64,000 bases of DNA from positions 200,904,341 through 200,968,340 of the forward strand of contig NC_081408.1 of the NCBI RefSeq assembly GCF_030272615.1, read 5' to 3'. The DNA comes from Cryptomeria japonica (Eukaryota > Streptophyta > Pinopsida > Cupressales > Cupressaceae). Within the stretch, counting starts at the first letter, position 1, and each line of letters opens with the position of its first letter. Positions 1 to 11,499 of this stretch are shown piece after piece. A model generated the notes under the pieces. The model had not been told where the DNA came from. It did not search any database and saw nothing but the letters and a program-made list of their open reading frames with translations. The position numbers and the translations under genes were made by a program.

Positions 1-26
1 ACTTCTCAACAAGATCTTATAGGATA
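1..26 (+). pseudogene. Copia pol C-terminus, left half (element I)
   Basis: These bases join, after removal of element G and one copy of its target duplication, to 7722-7779. The combined frame resembles the end of a Ty1/copia polyprotein: a degraded version of the ADIFTKPLP-type motif, then DTFEFL and KLGVI. Intact elements of the same type are represented by 63047-63666 (ADIFTKPLPRDTFEYL). An in-frame stop replaces the residue before DTFEFL. The rest of this polyprotein lies left of the window. Confidence 0.6.
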
Positions 27-1089
27 TGATGAATACGAAGAGGGGGGGGTGAATTAGTATGCCAAAAAACTTTGCACTTAAACACTTTGCAACACTAGCA
101 GTAAACCGATAAAATAGTTTAACAAACAAACCGGTTAACAAACATGCAAACCAAATAGCTAATAATGCATTCACCCATAGTAGCACAAACACCATAACAC
201 AAGATATTTTGACATGGAAACCCAAATGGGAAAAACCACGGTGAGATGGAACTCACAAGTAACTATCTATAGAATAGGAACCAGACTAGTTAAGGTCAGA
301 CTGGTTAAGAATCTCAATCTCTGTTAGGAGATAAGTCTGATTAAAGACTACCTTGCTAGAGGATTTTAGATCCATAGATGTGAACCACCTTGTTAGAGGA
401 TTTACAAGAGGCTTTTGGGCCTACCCGGTTAAGGGCTATAGACTTGTCAAAGTTGTGAGTAATCAACAAGTGTTTGATCTAGCTAATAGCATAGACTGCT
501 CGATTAGATCCTTGATAGCTCATTTTTAATGTACTATAGCATTACTTCAGTCTTCTACACATTCATAATCTCTCCAACTCCTCAACCACCTTAAACCCTA
601 GCCATAATATCAACTATCACAACAACAATAACAACAACAACCTAAAACCTTAGACATGATGTCCTTATAAAGGAAACTGATTTCATGTCGGTCCAATAGG
701 ATTACATTACAATTTCCTAGGTTCAATGATCCTAGACATACTAGGTAATATGTCATAAAAAGAATCACTACAGTGTTGACACCATCAAACAATCGGTGGG
801 AGGTAACTCATCACAAAGTATTACCTGTTCATACAAAATGCCAGTTGCCAGTTTGACAAAAATGAAGACTGGTAGAAATGTGTTATGCTGCTTTAATCCC
901 TCGTACTGCTTGAGGTCAACATGTCGCTTCAGATTGGGAAACACATTCAGCAAAACATCAATAGTCTAAAGATTATTACCAGTTGGAACAAATACCGGTT
1001 GTGCTCTAACTCATACATATAAAGATGATCTCAATGCAAGTGTGTGTCCATCAATGACAATCACAACATAAACATCAAAAATGCCAATA
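27..1089 (-). repeat. 3' LTR of element G
   Basis: This is nearly the same sequence as 6636-7721, with scattered substitutions and small indels. On the minus strand it begins with TATTGGCATTTTTGAT and ends with the copia-typical GATTCACCCC-like tract (a run of eight G at 43-50 on the plus strand) and TATTCATCA. The short frames at 610-953 lie inside this LTR and are not genes. Confidence 0.92.
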
Positions 1090-1101
1090 ATCTCCCCCTT
1101 T
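1090..1101 (-). other. Polypurine tract of element G
   Basis: On the minus strand AAAGGGGGAGAT lies directly against the 3' LTR, preceded by ATCAATGCC. This is the standard plus-strand priming site of plant copia elements. A second, upstream copy of the same motif (CAAAGGGGGAGAAG) occurs around 1312-1328. Confidence 0.85.
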
Positions 1102-1389
1102 GGCATTGATGGCAACACTTAGGAAAATAAAATTTTGACATCTAAGTGTTTTATAATAAAATCATGCCATTAGTAAAATTGCTCCCCTTAAGCATATACA
1201 CTATCCCTTTGACAATACAATGTATAACAATTTTGCATAAAGAGCATAAACATTGAGATATACAGAGCATATAATCAAAATTTGATTACCAGATACTTCT
1301 CCAAATAGAAATCTTCTCCCCCTTTGCCAATAATGAAAAAGTACAGCTCAACAAACCTGTTTTCATTTGATATTAAAAATAATAAAAGT

Positions 1390-4300
1390 TTATGACAATA
1401 ATGAATGATACTTATCAAAAAAAAATTTAAAGTCCTCCAAGAATTGTTTCATCAACAAAGACTAGGACTCAAGTAGGGAGGTGGCTACTTCTTACTTTGT
1501 CTTCATCTGGGAGACTTGTTCTTCCATGGTATTGATTGTGCTCATCTCCTGTGTAACTATTAAGGCATCCAGGTTCAGATAGCACTTTTGAAGAATTTGC
1601 AATCATGGGAGTAGAACCAGTTGTAGCTCCTGCAAATCTCTAGATCGAGTGTTGATCTCTTGCTCCATTTTTGTTGACTAGATGTGAAACCAGTGAACAG
1701 TTTTCCCATAAGTTGTAAAGGAATCATAAGGCGGCTTGAATGTGCTCAAGTAGGACTGCAAGTCCTTTTCAATTTTTTTCTTCTGAACAAGCACATCATC
1801 ATAGAATAGATGGGGTTGGCAGATTTTGCTGAGTAGCAAATTCCCCTCATCTAGAGCGTCCCTTATATCCTTTTGTTCTTTCTTTAGTTTAGTCCAAAGC
1901 TCATTTAACTTCTTCACCAGAGCTATATTAAGAGATTTTTTATGCTCCTTCTTGACATTAGCCTCTTCTTCCTCTTCAAGGCTCTGCACGTGATCATCTA
2001 CTACTGTGCATAGGAGCTTAAGTCTAGCTAGTGATGAATCGGTGTTTGGAAGATCTGCACCAAGTATCAAACCGGTAAGCGTATCCACAGCTGCTTGGAT
2101 TACATCCTGCTCCTTCTTCCATCAAATGATTTCAAGGTGCTCTTGAGCTACCTTGATGCTCTGCATTAGCTCCATTTCACCTGCAGACTAGAGATCTATA
2201 GGACTGGTGAGATCAGCTGGTTTAGCTTGACTCCTGGTTGCCTTCGGAGTCTCCATTTGGGTGCTCTTCGCTGCTTCTTTTGCCTTGTCCTCTTCTGCTT
2301 TCTTCTTCTCCGTTTCTCTCCTCTTCTCTACTTCCTTTTCCTCCTTAGCCTTTTTCTTTTCTTCTTCTCCTGTTCCTTATCTTCTTCTTCCTTCCTCTTC
2401 CTCTCTGCTTCCTTCTTCTTCTCTCGTTCCTTATCTTCCTCTTCTTTATTTTTATTTTCATCTTCTTGCTTCTTTTTCTCTTCTTCATCCTTTTTCTTCT
2501 TCTCCTCTTCATTTTTCTTCTTTTTCTCCTCTTCATCCTTCTTCTACTTCTCTTCTTCATCTTTTTTCTTCTTCTCCTCTTCATTTTTCTTCTTTTTCTC
2601 CTCTTCATCCTTCTTCTACTTCTCTTCTTCATCTTTCTTCCTCTTCTCCTCTTCATCTTTCTTCTTCTTCTCCTCTTCATCTTTCTTCTTTTTCTCCTCT
2701 TAATATTTTTTCTTTTTCTCCTCTTCATCTTTCTTCTATTTCTCCTCTTCATCCGTCTTTCGCTTCTCTTCTTCATCCTTTTTCCTCTGCTTTGCCACTC
2801 CCTATCTGTCCTCGGCTTGCTTATCAACCTGTTTAGCCTGTTGCTTCTATCCTATAGCCTTAGATGGTGTTTCCTGAGTATCATCCTCAACATCCAAAGC
2901 ATCGAGATTAATGGTGTCGATTGGTTCAACAACCAGATTTCCTTCATTATCAAATACTTCATCCGGTTTGGATATAACTGGTTCTTGTTCAACTTTTTAG
3001 TTGGCGAGATGCACTTTGTGAGTCTAGACAGCAGTTTTCATATACAGATGGGTGTCTTTTTTGACATCAGCAACTCTACCTTCTAATAGCCAGAGTCTTC
3101 TTGTTCTAGTGAAGAAGAGTCCTTTATTTTGGTCAATAATATCATACAACTCAGAATTTGATAGGTCGGGAAAGTACTATGCAAAAACCTTCTCCCTAAT
3201 TTCTTGTTCTTTCTCTATGGCAATGTGCGATCTATTATCTAATGACATATATGGAGAATCCAGTGTCTGAGACTTAATCTCTGAGGGTGACTGGTAATTA
3301 ATACATAAATATTGAATTATTTCCTTTTCAAACGCTTCCTTTTCATCCTCATTGAAGTCATCAAAACACTCAAGTAAGTCATTTAGCACTTTTCTCCTAA
3401 TATTTTTTATTGTTCTTTGACAATGTGTCAAAGGTTTATAGGAAGATATATCTATATTTACCGGTGCAGATGATGTCGGTTCATTCTTTTTCTTCCTCTT
3501 TGTTTGATGTATTTTCTTTGGCTTTTCCTTAGACAAGGTTTCTTCTGAGTCTGGAGAGGTGTTTCTTGTCTTCCTCTTTCTCTAGAACACTTTGGCCAGT
3601 GCAACTTCTAGTTTCTTTTTGGCTAGTGACCGCTTGGTCACTTTTGGAGTTCTAGTAGTAACCAGTGTGGACGTTGCAGGCACTGCCTTTGCCTTCTTCA
3701 CTGCTGGTCCCTTTTCTTTCATTGTTGGTGGTTCCTCAACTAGTGCTATCCTCTCTAGGTAGGTGTCGGTTCTCTTCACCTTAGGATCAAGCAGTGAGGC
3801 TATAAGGTTAGAGGCATACCCTTCCATCATATTGTACATCACCTCATAGCCCATTGGCTCCACTTCTTCCTATCTAGGCTCAATAACCTCCATTATGCAT
3901 TTATCTACTTGGATGGTGAAGCAGATATTGTCTTCATATTTCTTGATGATGTCACCTGATATCCTCACTCTTTGGCTCATTTTCCTTCTAAACTCATCAA
4001 AATACTTGTTCAGAATATCAGGGTAACTAGTTCCAAGTGCTTTAATGCTTTCCTTGATTTGCTTGGTTACCGGTTGGTCACCACACCACTGAACATCTCC
4101 TACTCCTAGGAAGTAGCCTTGGAAATAGAAGAACAACCCAACCAATAGTTGTCCAAACTTGAACCTAAGTGCATTATCCTGTTTGATCTCCTTCAGATTC
4201 AACCGGAGTTGTCTCTGCATGTCGGTGCATAGATCAAATGATGCATCCTCCTTTATCATCCAGTAAGTGGCATTTACCATTGCAATAGATATAGAGTTAA

Positions 4301-4858
4301 TTCTATTGGCTAAGAATGTCCGGTATCCAATCACCATACATGCATACTTAACTAGATCATCCTTGATATAATTTATTGTCATGCCACGTGAGTCGCTCAT
4401 TGAACCAATGAGCTTGGACATTTCAGTTTTTTGCTTATAGTTCTTAGGGCTGGCACTTCCTTAGTGTTATAGAATCCAGTGACTACATGAATTACCTACT
4501 GCATGATGTCATGTGTTCTCTCCAGGTACATCTTATCACCATGGACTCTGCTCAGAATCATTCGTATATGATCCTCTGTGAAATCTTCCAAGAAGTAAAC
4601 AACATTGTGGAGCTTTTTCTTCTCCAAAATATTAAACTCTGGTTTGATCTTCTTATCTTTACCACAAAATAAACCTAATTGGGTGTAGATAGCTAGAGAC
4701 CCTAGTTCTTCTATTTTGCAATCTATGTAGTCAGAAATTCCCTCTTCTACTGTCACACTAGCCAGAACTTGTGATAGGGCATTATACTTGGACTTCCGTT
4801 GAATAAAACTTGCAGACTCGACAGATGCACTAGAACTGGTATGAGATTTGGAAGCGAT
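1390..4858 (-). pseudogene. ORF2 of element G: long protein of unknown function in place of pol
   Basis: One reading frame of about 1,150 codons can be followed, broken by several stops (for example after IMEVIEPR near 3870, after LAKVF near 3582 and near 3177) and by a shift near 4430. The expected start codon at 4856-4858 is ATC; in element E the aligned codon is ATG followed by AST. Order of parts: Ser-rich N-terminus; YNALSQ block; DYIDCKIEELGS; GKDKKIK and KKKLHN; RVHGDKMYLERTHD; a central block ending in YFLGVGDVQW; Lys/Arg clusters resembling nuclear signals; a Lys/Glu repeat tract (about 2340-2790); and a C-terminal coiled coil ending SLLS. No protease, RT, RNase H or integrase motif is visible. 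I do not recognise the family. E and A carry homologues. Confidence 0.8.
2340..2790 (-). repeat. Lys/Glu-rich tandem repeat inside ORF2 of G
   Basis: The plus strand is almost pure pyrimidine (TTCTTCTTC TCCTCTTCATC units). In the ORF2 frame it reads repeated KKDEEEK-like units with occasional stops. A block of about 69 bp is duplicated in tandem near 2524-2592 and 2593-2661. The other long frames here, on both strands, are by-products of the repeat. Element E has a homologous charged tract at 56310-56650. Confidence 0.8.
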
Positions 4859-5384
4859 GATAGAAATCTTAAGAACTCGAGAAATACCTTTTAAAACACG
4901 TGAAATTAGGGCTTGCCGATTCTCCTTCACTTCACACTCCGTCGGTTGCTGAATCACTGCTTTGTGTTCTCCACTTGACTATTTCCAGTTTGAATTTGAA
5001 TCTCCTTCGCGGTTTCTCAATTTCTCAAGATCTCTGCTCAAATTGCCTTTTCATCGCTCTGCTCTTTGAAAAAAATTTCTTTGCTCAAAAACTGATAGTG
5101 AGAAATGATTTGAAAAATGCTTTTAAACATATTCCTCACTTATCGTCAGTAATACTCCTCCATTAGGGCATAAACCCTAATTTTGCCTTTTTACCATTTC
5201 CAGTCTTTTGCCAAATGATAGGCATAACATACCGGTTAAGGTCTTTTACCAGTGTAAACTGGGGGTTCGAAACATTTTTTCGTTTGCTCCCCCTAAGCTT
5301 TTCTGAAGCTTAATTTGTTGGTTCCGTGATTTCCACACTAGGTGAAGAAACTGGTTCCTCTTGTAACACCACTGGTTTCTTCTT

Positions 5385-6560
5385 TCAGGTTTTGTTCATA
5401 TCTTCTTGGATGGTGTCAACATCAATGTCTCCTTCTAGAGTGACTAGTATATCATCAGATATGTCCTTTCTTGATCTATAGAATCTAGCAATGTGACCCA
5501 GTTTGTTGCAGTGATAAGAGACCAATCTAGGTGCTCTCCGAGGTCCATTGTTCATGTTTCCATTCTTCCTTCTACATGTTGTAGCAATGTGACCATGACC
5601 ATGACAGATCATACAATTTTCTCTCCATCCGGTTGCTGCTTGATAACAATCACTTCTTGGCTGATGATTGAAGACATTAAACTAGTTGTGATTCCGATTC
5701 ACAAAAGGTTTAGGACCAGCTCCTTGGGTCCTCTGAGGATATCTTCCAGTGTTATTCATAACAGACCTGCATTCAGATGCTCTATGCCCAAACTTGTTGC
5801 ATGCATAACAGTTACCATTGAATCTATAGGATCTAGGATTATCATTTAGGAAATAAGGAAAATTGTTGTAAGCCTTACTCCTACACACATTTGCAGTATG
5901 TCCTTCTTTAAGATAGTTGAAACAAATAGGTTTAAACTTTTTCTTACCTTTATCCTTTGATGCTGGTTGCTTCTTTGATGTTCCAGCATTTGTACCAGAG
6001 GTCTCACCTTCCTCATTACTGGAATAACCAAGTCCATTGGTATTCTTGACCGGTTTGGCAGATTCAAGCTTTTACTCTAGCTTGACAGTACTCTTGTTGA
6101 ACTTAGCAAGTATTTCCTTTGACTTAGAGAGTTCTTTGGAAATAGAAACATTTGTTTCCAACATGTTTTCATTCTCAAAGATGGCAGTGTTTAGTTCTCC
6201 TTGCATGTCTTCCTTTTCCACCTTGCTTGCATGGAATTGAGCATTTAGGGCACTCATCTCTTGTTTCAACTTGGAGATGTCAAGATCTCTTTCTTTCACT
6301 AGGTCTTCATCTTTTCTTCGGTTCTCAAGCTCTTGACACATCCGGATAGTCAGTCCTTCCAACTCCTTTCTTAGGTTGGAGTTTGATTCATTCAAGTTAT
6401 TTACTTCAGCAATTAGGGCTTCCATGTCTGCTTCATCTGAAGAACTATTTTTAGATAGCTTCGTCAGCTTTTCTGCATGTTCTCTTCATTTTGCTTGAGA
6501 TGCCTTATATTTGACCATAAGATCATCATAGGCTTTCTCAAACTGAGTGAGCCGGTGGGT
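5385..6560 (-). pseudogene. Gag-like coiled-coil and zinc-knuckle protein of element G
   Basis: The frame starts just inside the primer site, with no clean ATG: the sequence equivalent to FEKAYDDLMVKYKAS is followed by a stop. It continues as a long heptad-rich coiled coil (about 6072-6470), then zinc-knuckle sequences: a degenerate first one (CFNYLKEGHTANVC, second Cys replaced by Tyr), CYACNKFGHRASEC, CMICHGHGHIATTC and a last one missing its final Cys. This matches the C-terminal half of plant copia Gag proteins; the N-terminal capsid-type domain is absent. Stops and at least one frameshift make it a pseudogene. Homologues: 51020-52303 and 31181-32302. Confidence 0.85.
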
Positions 6561-6620
6561 AAGTTCCCTCTATATATATCCCCATATCTCTTTCCAAGTG
6601 GTTAAACTTATAGAAAGGTT

Positions 6621-6633
6621 GGCTCTGATACCA
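6621..6633 (-). other. Primer binding site of element G
   Basis: TGGTATCAGAGCC on the minus strand, two bases inside the 5' LTR. This is the usual copia primer site, complementary to the initiator-methionine tRNA 3' end. It fixes the element's orientation. Confidence 0.92.
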
Positions 6634-6635
6634 AT

Positions 6636-7721
6636 TGATGAATACTAAGAGGGGGTGTTGAATTAGTATGCCAAAAAACTTTGCACTTAAACACTTTGCA
6701 ACACTAGCAGTAAACAAGTAAAATAGTTTAACAGACAAACCGGTAAACAAACATGCAAACCAAATAGCTAATAATGCATTCATCCACTACTGCACAAACA
6801 CCATAACACAATATTTTTTGACATGGAAACCCAAATGGGAAAAACCACAGTGAGATGAAACTCACAAGTAACTATCTGCAAAATAGGAACCAGACCGGTT
6901 AAGGTCTTACAATGTTCTTTACCAGAATAGATCCTGTTAAGAATATCAAGCTCTGTTAGGAGATAAGTCCGATTAAAGACTACCTTGCTAGAGGATTTTA
7001 GATCCACATATGTGAACCACCTTGTTAGAGGATTTACAAGAGGCTTTTGGGTCTACCTGGTTAAGGGCTACATACTTGTCAAAGATGTGAGTAATCAACA
7101 AGTGTTTGATCTAGCTAATAGCACAGACTGCTCGGTTAGATCCTTGATAGCTCATTCTTAATGCACTATAGCATTACTTCAGTCTTCTACACATTCATAA
7201 TTTCTCCAACTCCTCAACCACCTTAAACCCTAGCCGTAATATCAACTATCGCAACAACAATAACAACAACAACCTAAAACCCTAGACATGATGTCCTTAT
7301 AAAGGAAACTGATTTCATGTCGGTCCAATAGGATTGCATTATAATTTCCTAGGATCAATGAACCTGGACATACTAGGTAATATGTCACAAAAAGCATCGC
7401 TACAGTGTCGGCACCATGAAACAATTGGTGGGAGGTAACTCATCACAAAGTATTACCGGTTCTTACAAAATGCCAATTGCCGGTTTGACATAAATGAAGA
7501 CTAGTAGAAATGTGTTATACCACGTTAATCCCTTGTACCGCTTGAGGTCAACATGTTGCTTTAGACCAGGAAACACATTCTGCAAAACATCAATAGTCTA
7601 AATACTATTACTAGTTGGAACAAATACCGGTTGTGCTCTAACTCATACATATAAAGAGGATCTCAATGCAAGTGTGTGTCCATCAATGACAATCACAACA
7701 TAAATATCAAAAATGCCAATA
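6636..7721 (-). repeat. 5' LTR of element G
   Basis: Direct repeat of 27-1089, adjoining the primer site at its inner end and the GGATA duplication at its outer end. On the minus strand it contains the promoter-bearing U3 of this element. The frames at 6780-7007 and 7242-7424 are LTR sequence and not genes. Confidence 0.92.
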
Positions 7722-7779
7722 GGATACATTTGAGTTTCTTTGGTACAAGCTTGGGGTCATTTCCCCTCTTTCTAGCTAG
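7722..7779 (+). pseudogene. Copia pol C-terminus, right half (element I)
   Basis: Downstream of G the frame reads DTFEFLWYKLGVISPLSS and stops at 7777-7779. It matches the end of the copia polyprotein in F (DTFEYLRSKLGVLPLSSSH) and in J (29650-29775). The 3' UTR and LTR follow on the same strand, so this is the true C-terminus of a plus-strand copia element. Confidence 0.7.
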
Positions 7780-8089
7780 GTGCATTATGGGGATGAGTTT
7801 TTCTAAGGGGAGATTTTCATGCCTATTTCATTTTTCTAGATTAATGTTTTGACTTCTCTTAGGGGGAGCAATGGTGTGTGTAGTGTTGTTGTGACCTTTG
7901 TCCTTGATGGCAAAGGGGGGGAGATTTATATTGAGTTGGCAATTAAAAAATTGAAGTGATTTGGAGATTGAGATTCAGAGAGATAGTGTAGAATTGTGAT
8001 GTATATTTTTGAAGAGATATTCGAGCAGTATTATTCTTCTTTGGGATGTAGGTGTGTTAAGTGTTTCCATCAATGACAAAGGGGAAGAT
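7780..8089 (+). other. 3' UTR of copia element I with reiterated purine tracts
   Basis: About 310 bases between the pol stop and the LTR. It holds several G-rich tracts: TCTTAGGGGGAGCAATGG (about 7856-7873), GGCAAAGGGGGGGAGATT (about 7909-7926) and the terminal CAAAGGGGAAGAT next to the LTR, which is the likely functional polypurine tract. Confidence 0.6.
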
Positions 8090-8783
8090 TATTGGAAGTA
8101 TGTGTTGATGTCTTGTTGTGGTTGTCATTGGCATCAAGCTTTCTATTTCGCATTGGTTAGAAATATCTATAGTGCATACTTATCTTGCTTTGTTGCTAAC
8201 ATTGTACTTGTTCTATTAGTTTTTTTGGAAATTTCTTGGGTTTGGAATCTATTGTTGGTGTTGATTATTGTTGTTATCTTCATTGGATATAGTTTTGGTA
8301 TGGATATGATGGTTCTATGGTCCGAAAACAACTTTGTGTTCTCTGAGTGTTATGGCATTGATCATTGTAGTTTGTGAGATTATCTGTTTGACATATCCGT
8401 ATGTCTAGATATGATTTGTGGAAGCATTTTTTATTTATTATGGGTCTCGCTGTAGCATGTGGATATCTAGATTTGAGTTATTTCAAGTAGAAATTATTTT
8501 GTTGATCATTAATTGTTTTTATGGATGAGTAGGGTGTGAGCATGTTGTTGTTTATATTTTGGTGATTGTAGATTAGTGAATTGATCTTCAGAAGTTTTTT
8601 TCTAGTCCTCTCTTTCTCTTAGAGTGGATCTATGTGTGTATTTTTTGTTTGGAAAGTGTATTCTGAATAGATTGACCTGGTTTAAACTTTGATGATATAT
8701 CTTGTATATAAGGAGGTAAAAGAAAAATGTTGTGTCACGCTTTATAAAGGAAATGGCCAATGTTTATTCAACTTTTTAATTGA

Positions 8784-10031
8784 GGTGGGTGCAAGAAGTC
8801 GAGTCCCAATTCTGTGGAAGTTTGCGAGCAAAAAAGTTTGCCGCTAGAAATGAGTGCCTGTTTTTTAAGAAATGGGCACCCATTTAGCTTCAGAGCCCTA
8901 ACCCATAAAAATAAAATGGGTGCACGTTTTGAAAAATGGGTTCCTATTTAGGATCGGACCACCATAGAGAAACAGGTGCACAATTTTTAGAAACGGGCAC
9001 ACATTTTTAAAAATGGGTACCCATTTCTAAAAACGGGCACCCATTTCTAAAAACGTGTACCCGTTTCTATAAATGAGCACACATTTCTTAAAGTGCTATA
9101 AATTTCAAAACGGGTGCCCATTTTTTGAATTTAAATAACGGGTGCCCGTTTCATAAAAGATGGAGCGGGAAACACACCTATGCCTTAGTTTTGGCTTCGG
9201 GTTAGGCTTGGTGGCACCAAGCCTAAGCTTAGACCTCCAAAAAAATGGCTAAGGCACTGGAATACCAGATTTTTGCCTTGCCGTAATTTTTTGAAGGTCT
9301 TCCTGATCGTATTTTTTTATGAAACAATAACCCATTAGATTTTTCATTGTCCTAATTTCAAAAATGTAAATTTCATAGTGATATGATTAGTTTTACTATT
9401 TTTGCATTATTTATTAATCAAAAGTGGTACCTAAATGCAAAATAGTGAGGTTTAGTAAAACTTTAATAACTTTTTCGTTTTTAGGTTTTTTCGAAAATAA
9501 ATTATATGACATCAATCTACATACAATTATTTTGAAGATTAAAAAAAATTAAATTAAAAAATATGAAATTTTCATCAAATTATGGTGGTCGTACACCACA
9601 TGTTTTGAAAATGTACTTTATAGTCAATTAAAAATTAATTAAAAAATATATATTCAATAAAAAATAAGAAAAAATATTCTCATCAATATTTGGTGTATTA
9701 GGTAACTTTTCCAAGAAGGATTTGCAAACATTCTTTTATTTACGTCAAAATATGGTGGTTGTACACGTGTGGTATGGTCTTGAAACAGGCATTTTGAAAA
9801 AGTGGTTTTTAAATATGCGTACTAAAAATAAATCTCTACCATGTGGGTATTGAAATAAATTACATATTTGAAAATTAGACTTTGAAAACTACATTTTCTA
9901 TTACTAAAGGTTTTTCAGATTCAAACTCTAAGTACCTCAAATTTTGACATCAATCGACAAAAAAATTGAAAAAGAGGGAAAACACTTCCACTTTTTGCCC
10001 AAAAGTGGGACTCAACTTTTTGCACCCACCC
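8784..10031. mobile_element. Non-autonomous DNA transposon (MITE-like) with 25-bp inverted ends
   Basis: The left end GGTGGGTGCAAGAAGTCGAG and the right end, read in reverse, GGTGGGTGCAAAAAGTTGAG match over about 25 bp with only two differences. Direct repeats ATTGA flank it at 8779-8783 and 10032-10036 (one extra C makes the right edge uncertain by one base). Length is about 1.25 kb with no coding capacity. The left part carries the 20-bp minisatellite at 8971-9090. I cannot assign a superfamily from the termini alone. Confidence 0.65.
8971..9090. repeat. 20-bp minisatellite with palindromic units
   Basis: Six consecutive 20-bp units of the form AAACGGGCACCCATTTCTAA, some nearly self-complementary (AAATGGGTACCCATTT at 9011-9026). 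Related degenerate units extend from about 8840 to 9160 (for example GGGTGCCCGTTT). It lies inside the MITE-like element. Confidence 0.8.
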
Positions 10032-11499
10032 ATTGAATCAATAGAAAGTGAAATTTATGTTTTGAATTTTGAAATGATGTAAACTAATAAAATGTTAATT
10101 TTTTCGCGTATTTTACTTTTGTAATTTTTTAAAAAATTAAAAAATGACTTCAATATACTTTCTTATAAAGTAAACACTAGAACTTAGCTGCTAATAAAAT
10201 ACGGAAATTGAAGTTACATGAGGCGTCACACTTTATATAGTAAATTTTACCTTTTTTCATCAATTTTTTTATGTATATTGATAACTTGAAACTTTAGTGC
10301 AAAAATAAATTTTTAACTATTTTTTATGTATATATATTTTTCAATAAATTTGAAAAGTTGCATGTACTAAAATATACCTCTTTCCATTTGGCGTCACCTT
10401 TTTTCTTAATTATTTATCCAAATTAGAAAGGAATTATATCATCTTGAAATAGACTCGTTTCTCTAGTTAATTTAATTTTTCCAAATTTTTTAAAAAAAAT
10501 TTAGTATTTTTCTTTTACTAGATAATCAACCTTATATTTTAGTGTTGATGGCCTACTTTCAATAAAAATAAAATATAAAATATAAAAAATCATTAAAATA
10601 TTAAAAGATATATATTTTGGAAAGTTCACTTATAGATCTATAAAAGGGTATTTTACATCTCAAAAAAATATTATTTATAGGAGTAGGAGTTGCTCAAACA
10701 TCGAGTTTTAAAAAAAATTAAAAAAATTGGTAATTACTCCCAAAGTGGTATAACATATACATTTAGTAGACAATTCCAATTGGAAAAGTTGTGATCCTTA
10801 TATAAGATAGCTATAATGAATCTCTATAGACCATATGTTTGACTAAAAATATTTTTTAGCTAGAATTACTTAAATTCACTTGTGTTGATAAGTTGGCTTG
10901 AAACGTGACATATTTTTGTGCTTTTATCCAAGGATGTGTATGATTGAGTTGTGTAGAAGATGGAAAAGAAAGGAAAGTGTGATGAATATATATGTGAGGA
11001 CAATCAGTGAGGTTTGGTAAAGAGAAGAATAATATTTGTGTTGAATGATATGCAAGATGCGATGAGACTATGACAAATATTTGAGACATAGTGCTGGTAG
11101 TTGAGATCAGAGTTGTATACATTGATGTTGGTCGCATGATCTAGAGTTCAAGGACAGCTTCATGATCAAGAGATGCTTCTTTTCATATCATTTTTGTATC
11201 TTCCCCTAAGTAGAGTTAGATTTAGGTTTATTAGGTCCTCTTTGTATCTTGCCCCATGAGCAGTTTGCCTTGGTGTCCAAGTCCGGAGCAGTTAGCTCTT
11301 TTCTTTGTAATTTGATATACATAGTGGATATATTTTGTGGGCTAATGCTCACCATGACTTTTCCTTATTTTTGTTTTCCACTTATAAATCTTGGTGTTCA
11401 TGTGTGTATGTGTGTTGAAGTTTAGTTGTTTATATACTACATTTAATTTTTTTTTGGATTGATTCACCCCCTGATCTCAGTCATGCTTTGGGTTCAACA

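Larger units (their letters stand above)
27..7721 (-). mobile_element. Element G: complete pol-less copia-type LTR retrotransposon
   Basis: Two LTRs (27-1089 and 6636-7721) face the same way and enclose, read on the minus strand, a primer site, a Gag-like gene, a long unknown ORF and a polypurine tract. The 5-bp duplication GGATA flanks it at 22-26 and 7722-7726, so both ends are exact. The LTR outer ends read TGATGAATAC and GCCAATA; the latter is one change from the usual CCAACA. No reverse transcriptase, integrase or RNase H motif occurs inside, so the element is non-autonomous. E (49839 onward) is the same subfamily in the opposite direction; A (30193-36823) is a more distant subfamily with the same layout. 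Confidence 0.92.
8090..11499 (+). repeat. 3' LTR of copia element I, interrupted
   Basis: It starts TATTGGAAGTATG after the purine tract and ends GATTCACCCCCTGATCTCAG...GGTTCAACA, the copia-type U5 end. The span is too long for one LTR because a DNA-transposon-like element sits at 8784-10031. The stretch 10037-10860 is very AT-rich and may hold further insertion debris; the short motif (G/T)(C/T)GTCAC(A/G)CTTTATA occurs at about 8738 and 10222 in the same orientation. The frame at 8009-8377 straddles the UTR and LTR start and is not a gene. Confidence 0.6.

Noticed and set aside
2227-3086. Phe/Ser/Leu-rich open frames on the plus strand
   Set aside because: They are complements of the Lys/Glu repeat of ORF2 in element G; low-complexity pyrimidine DNA stays open in several frames.
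8009-8377. Hydrophobic frame of 122 residues, membrane-protein-like
   Set aside because: It spans the purine tract and LTR start of copia I and is T-rich; no family resemblance.
10037-10860. Second DNA transposon suggested by GTCACNCTTTATA motifs
   Set aside because: The copies are direct and not inverted, and no boundaries could be set.
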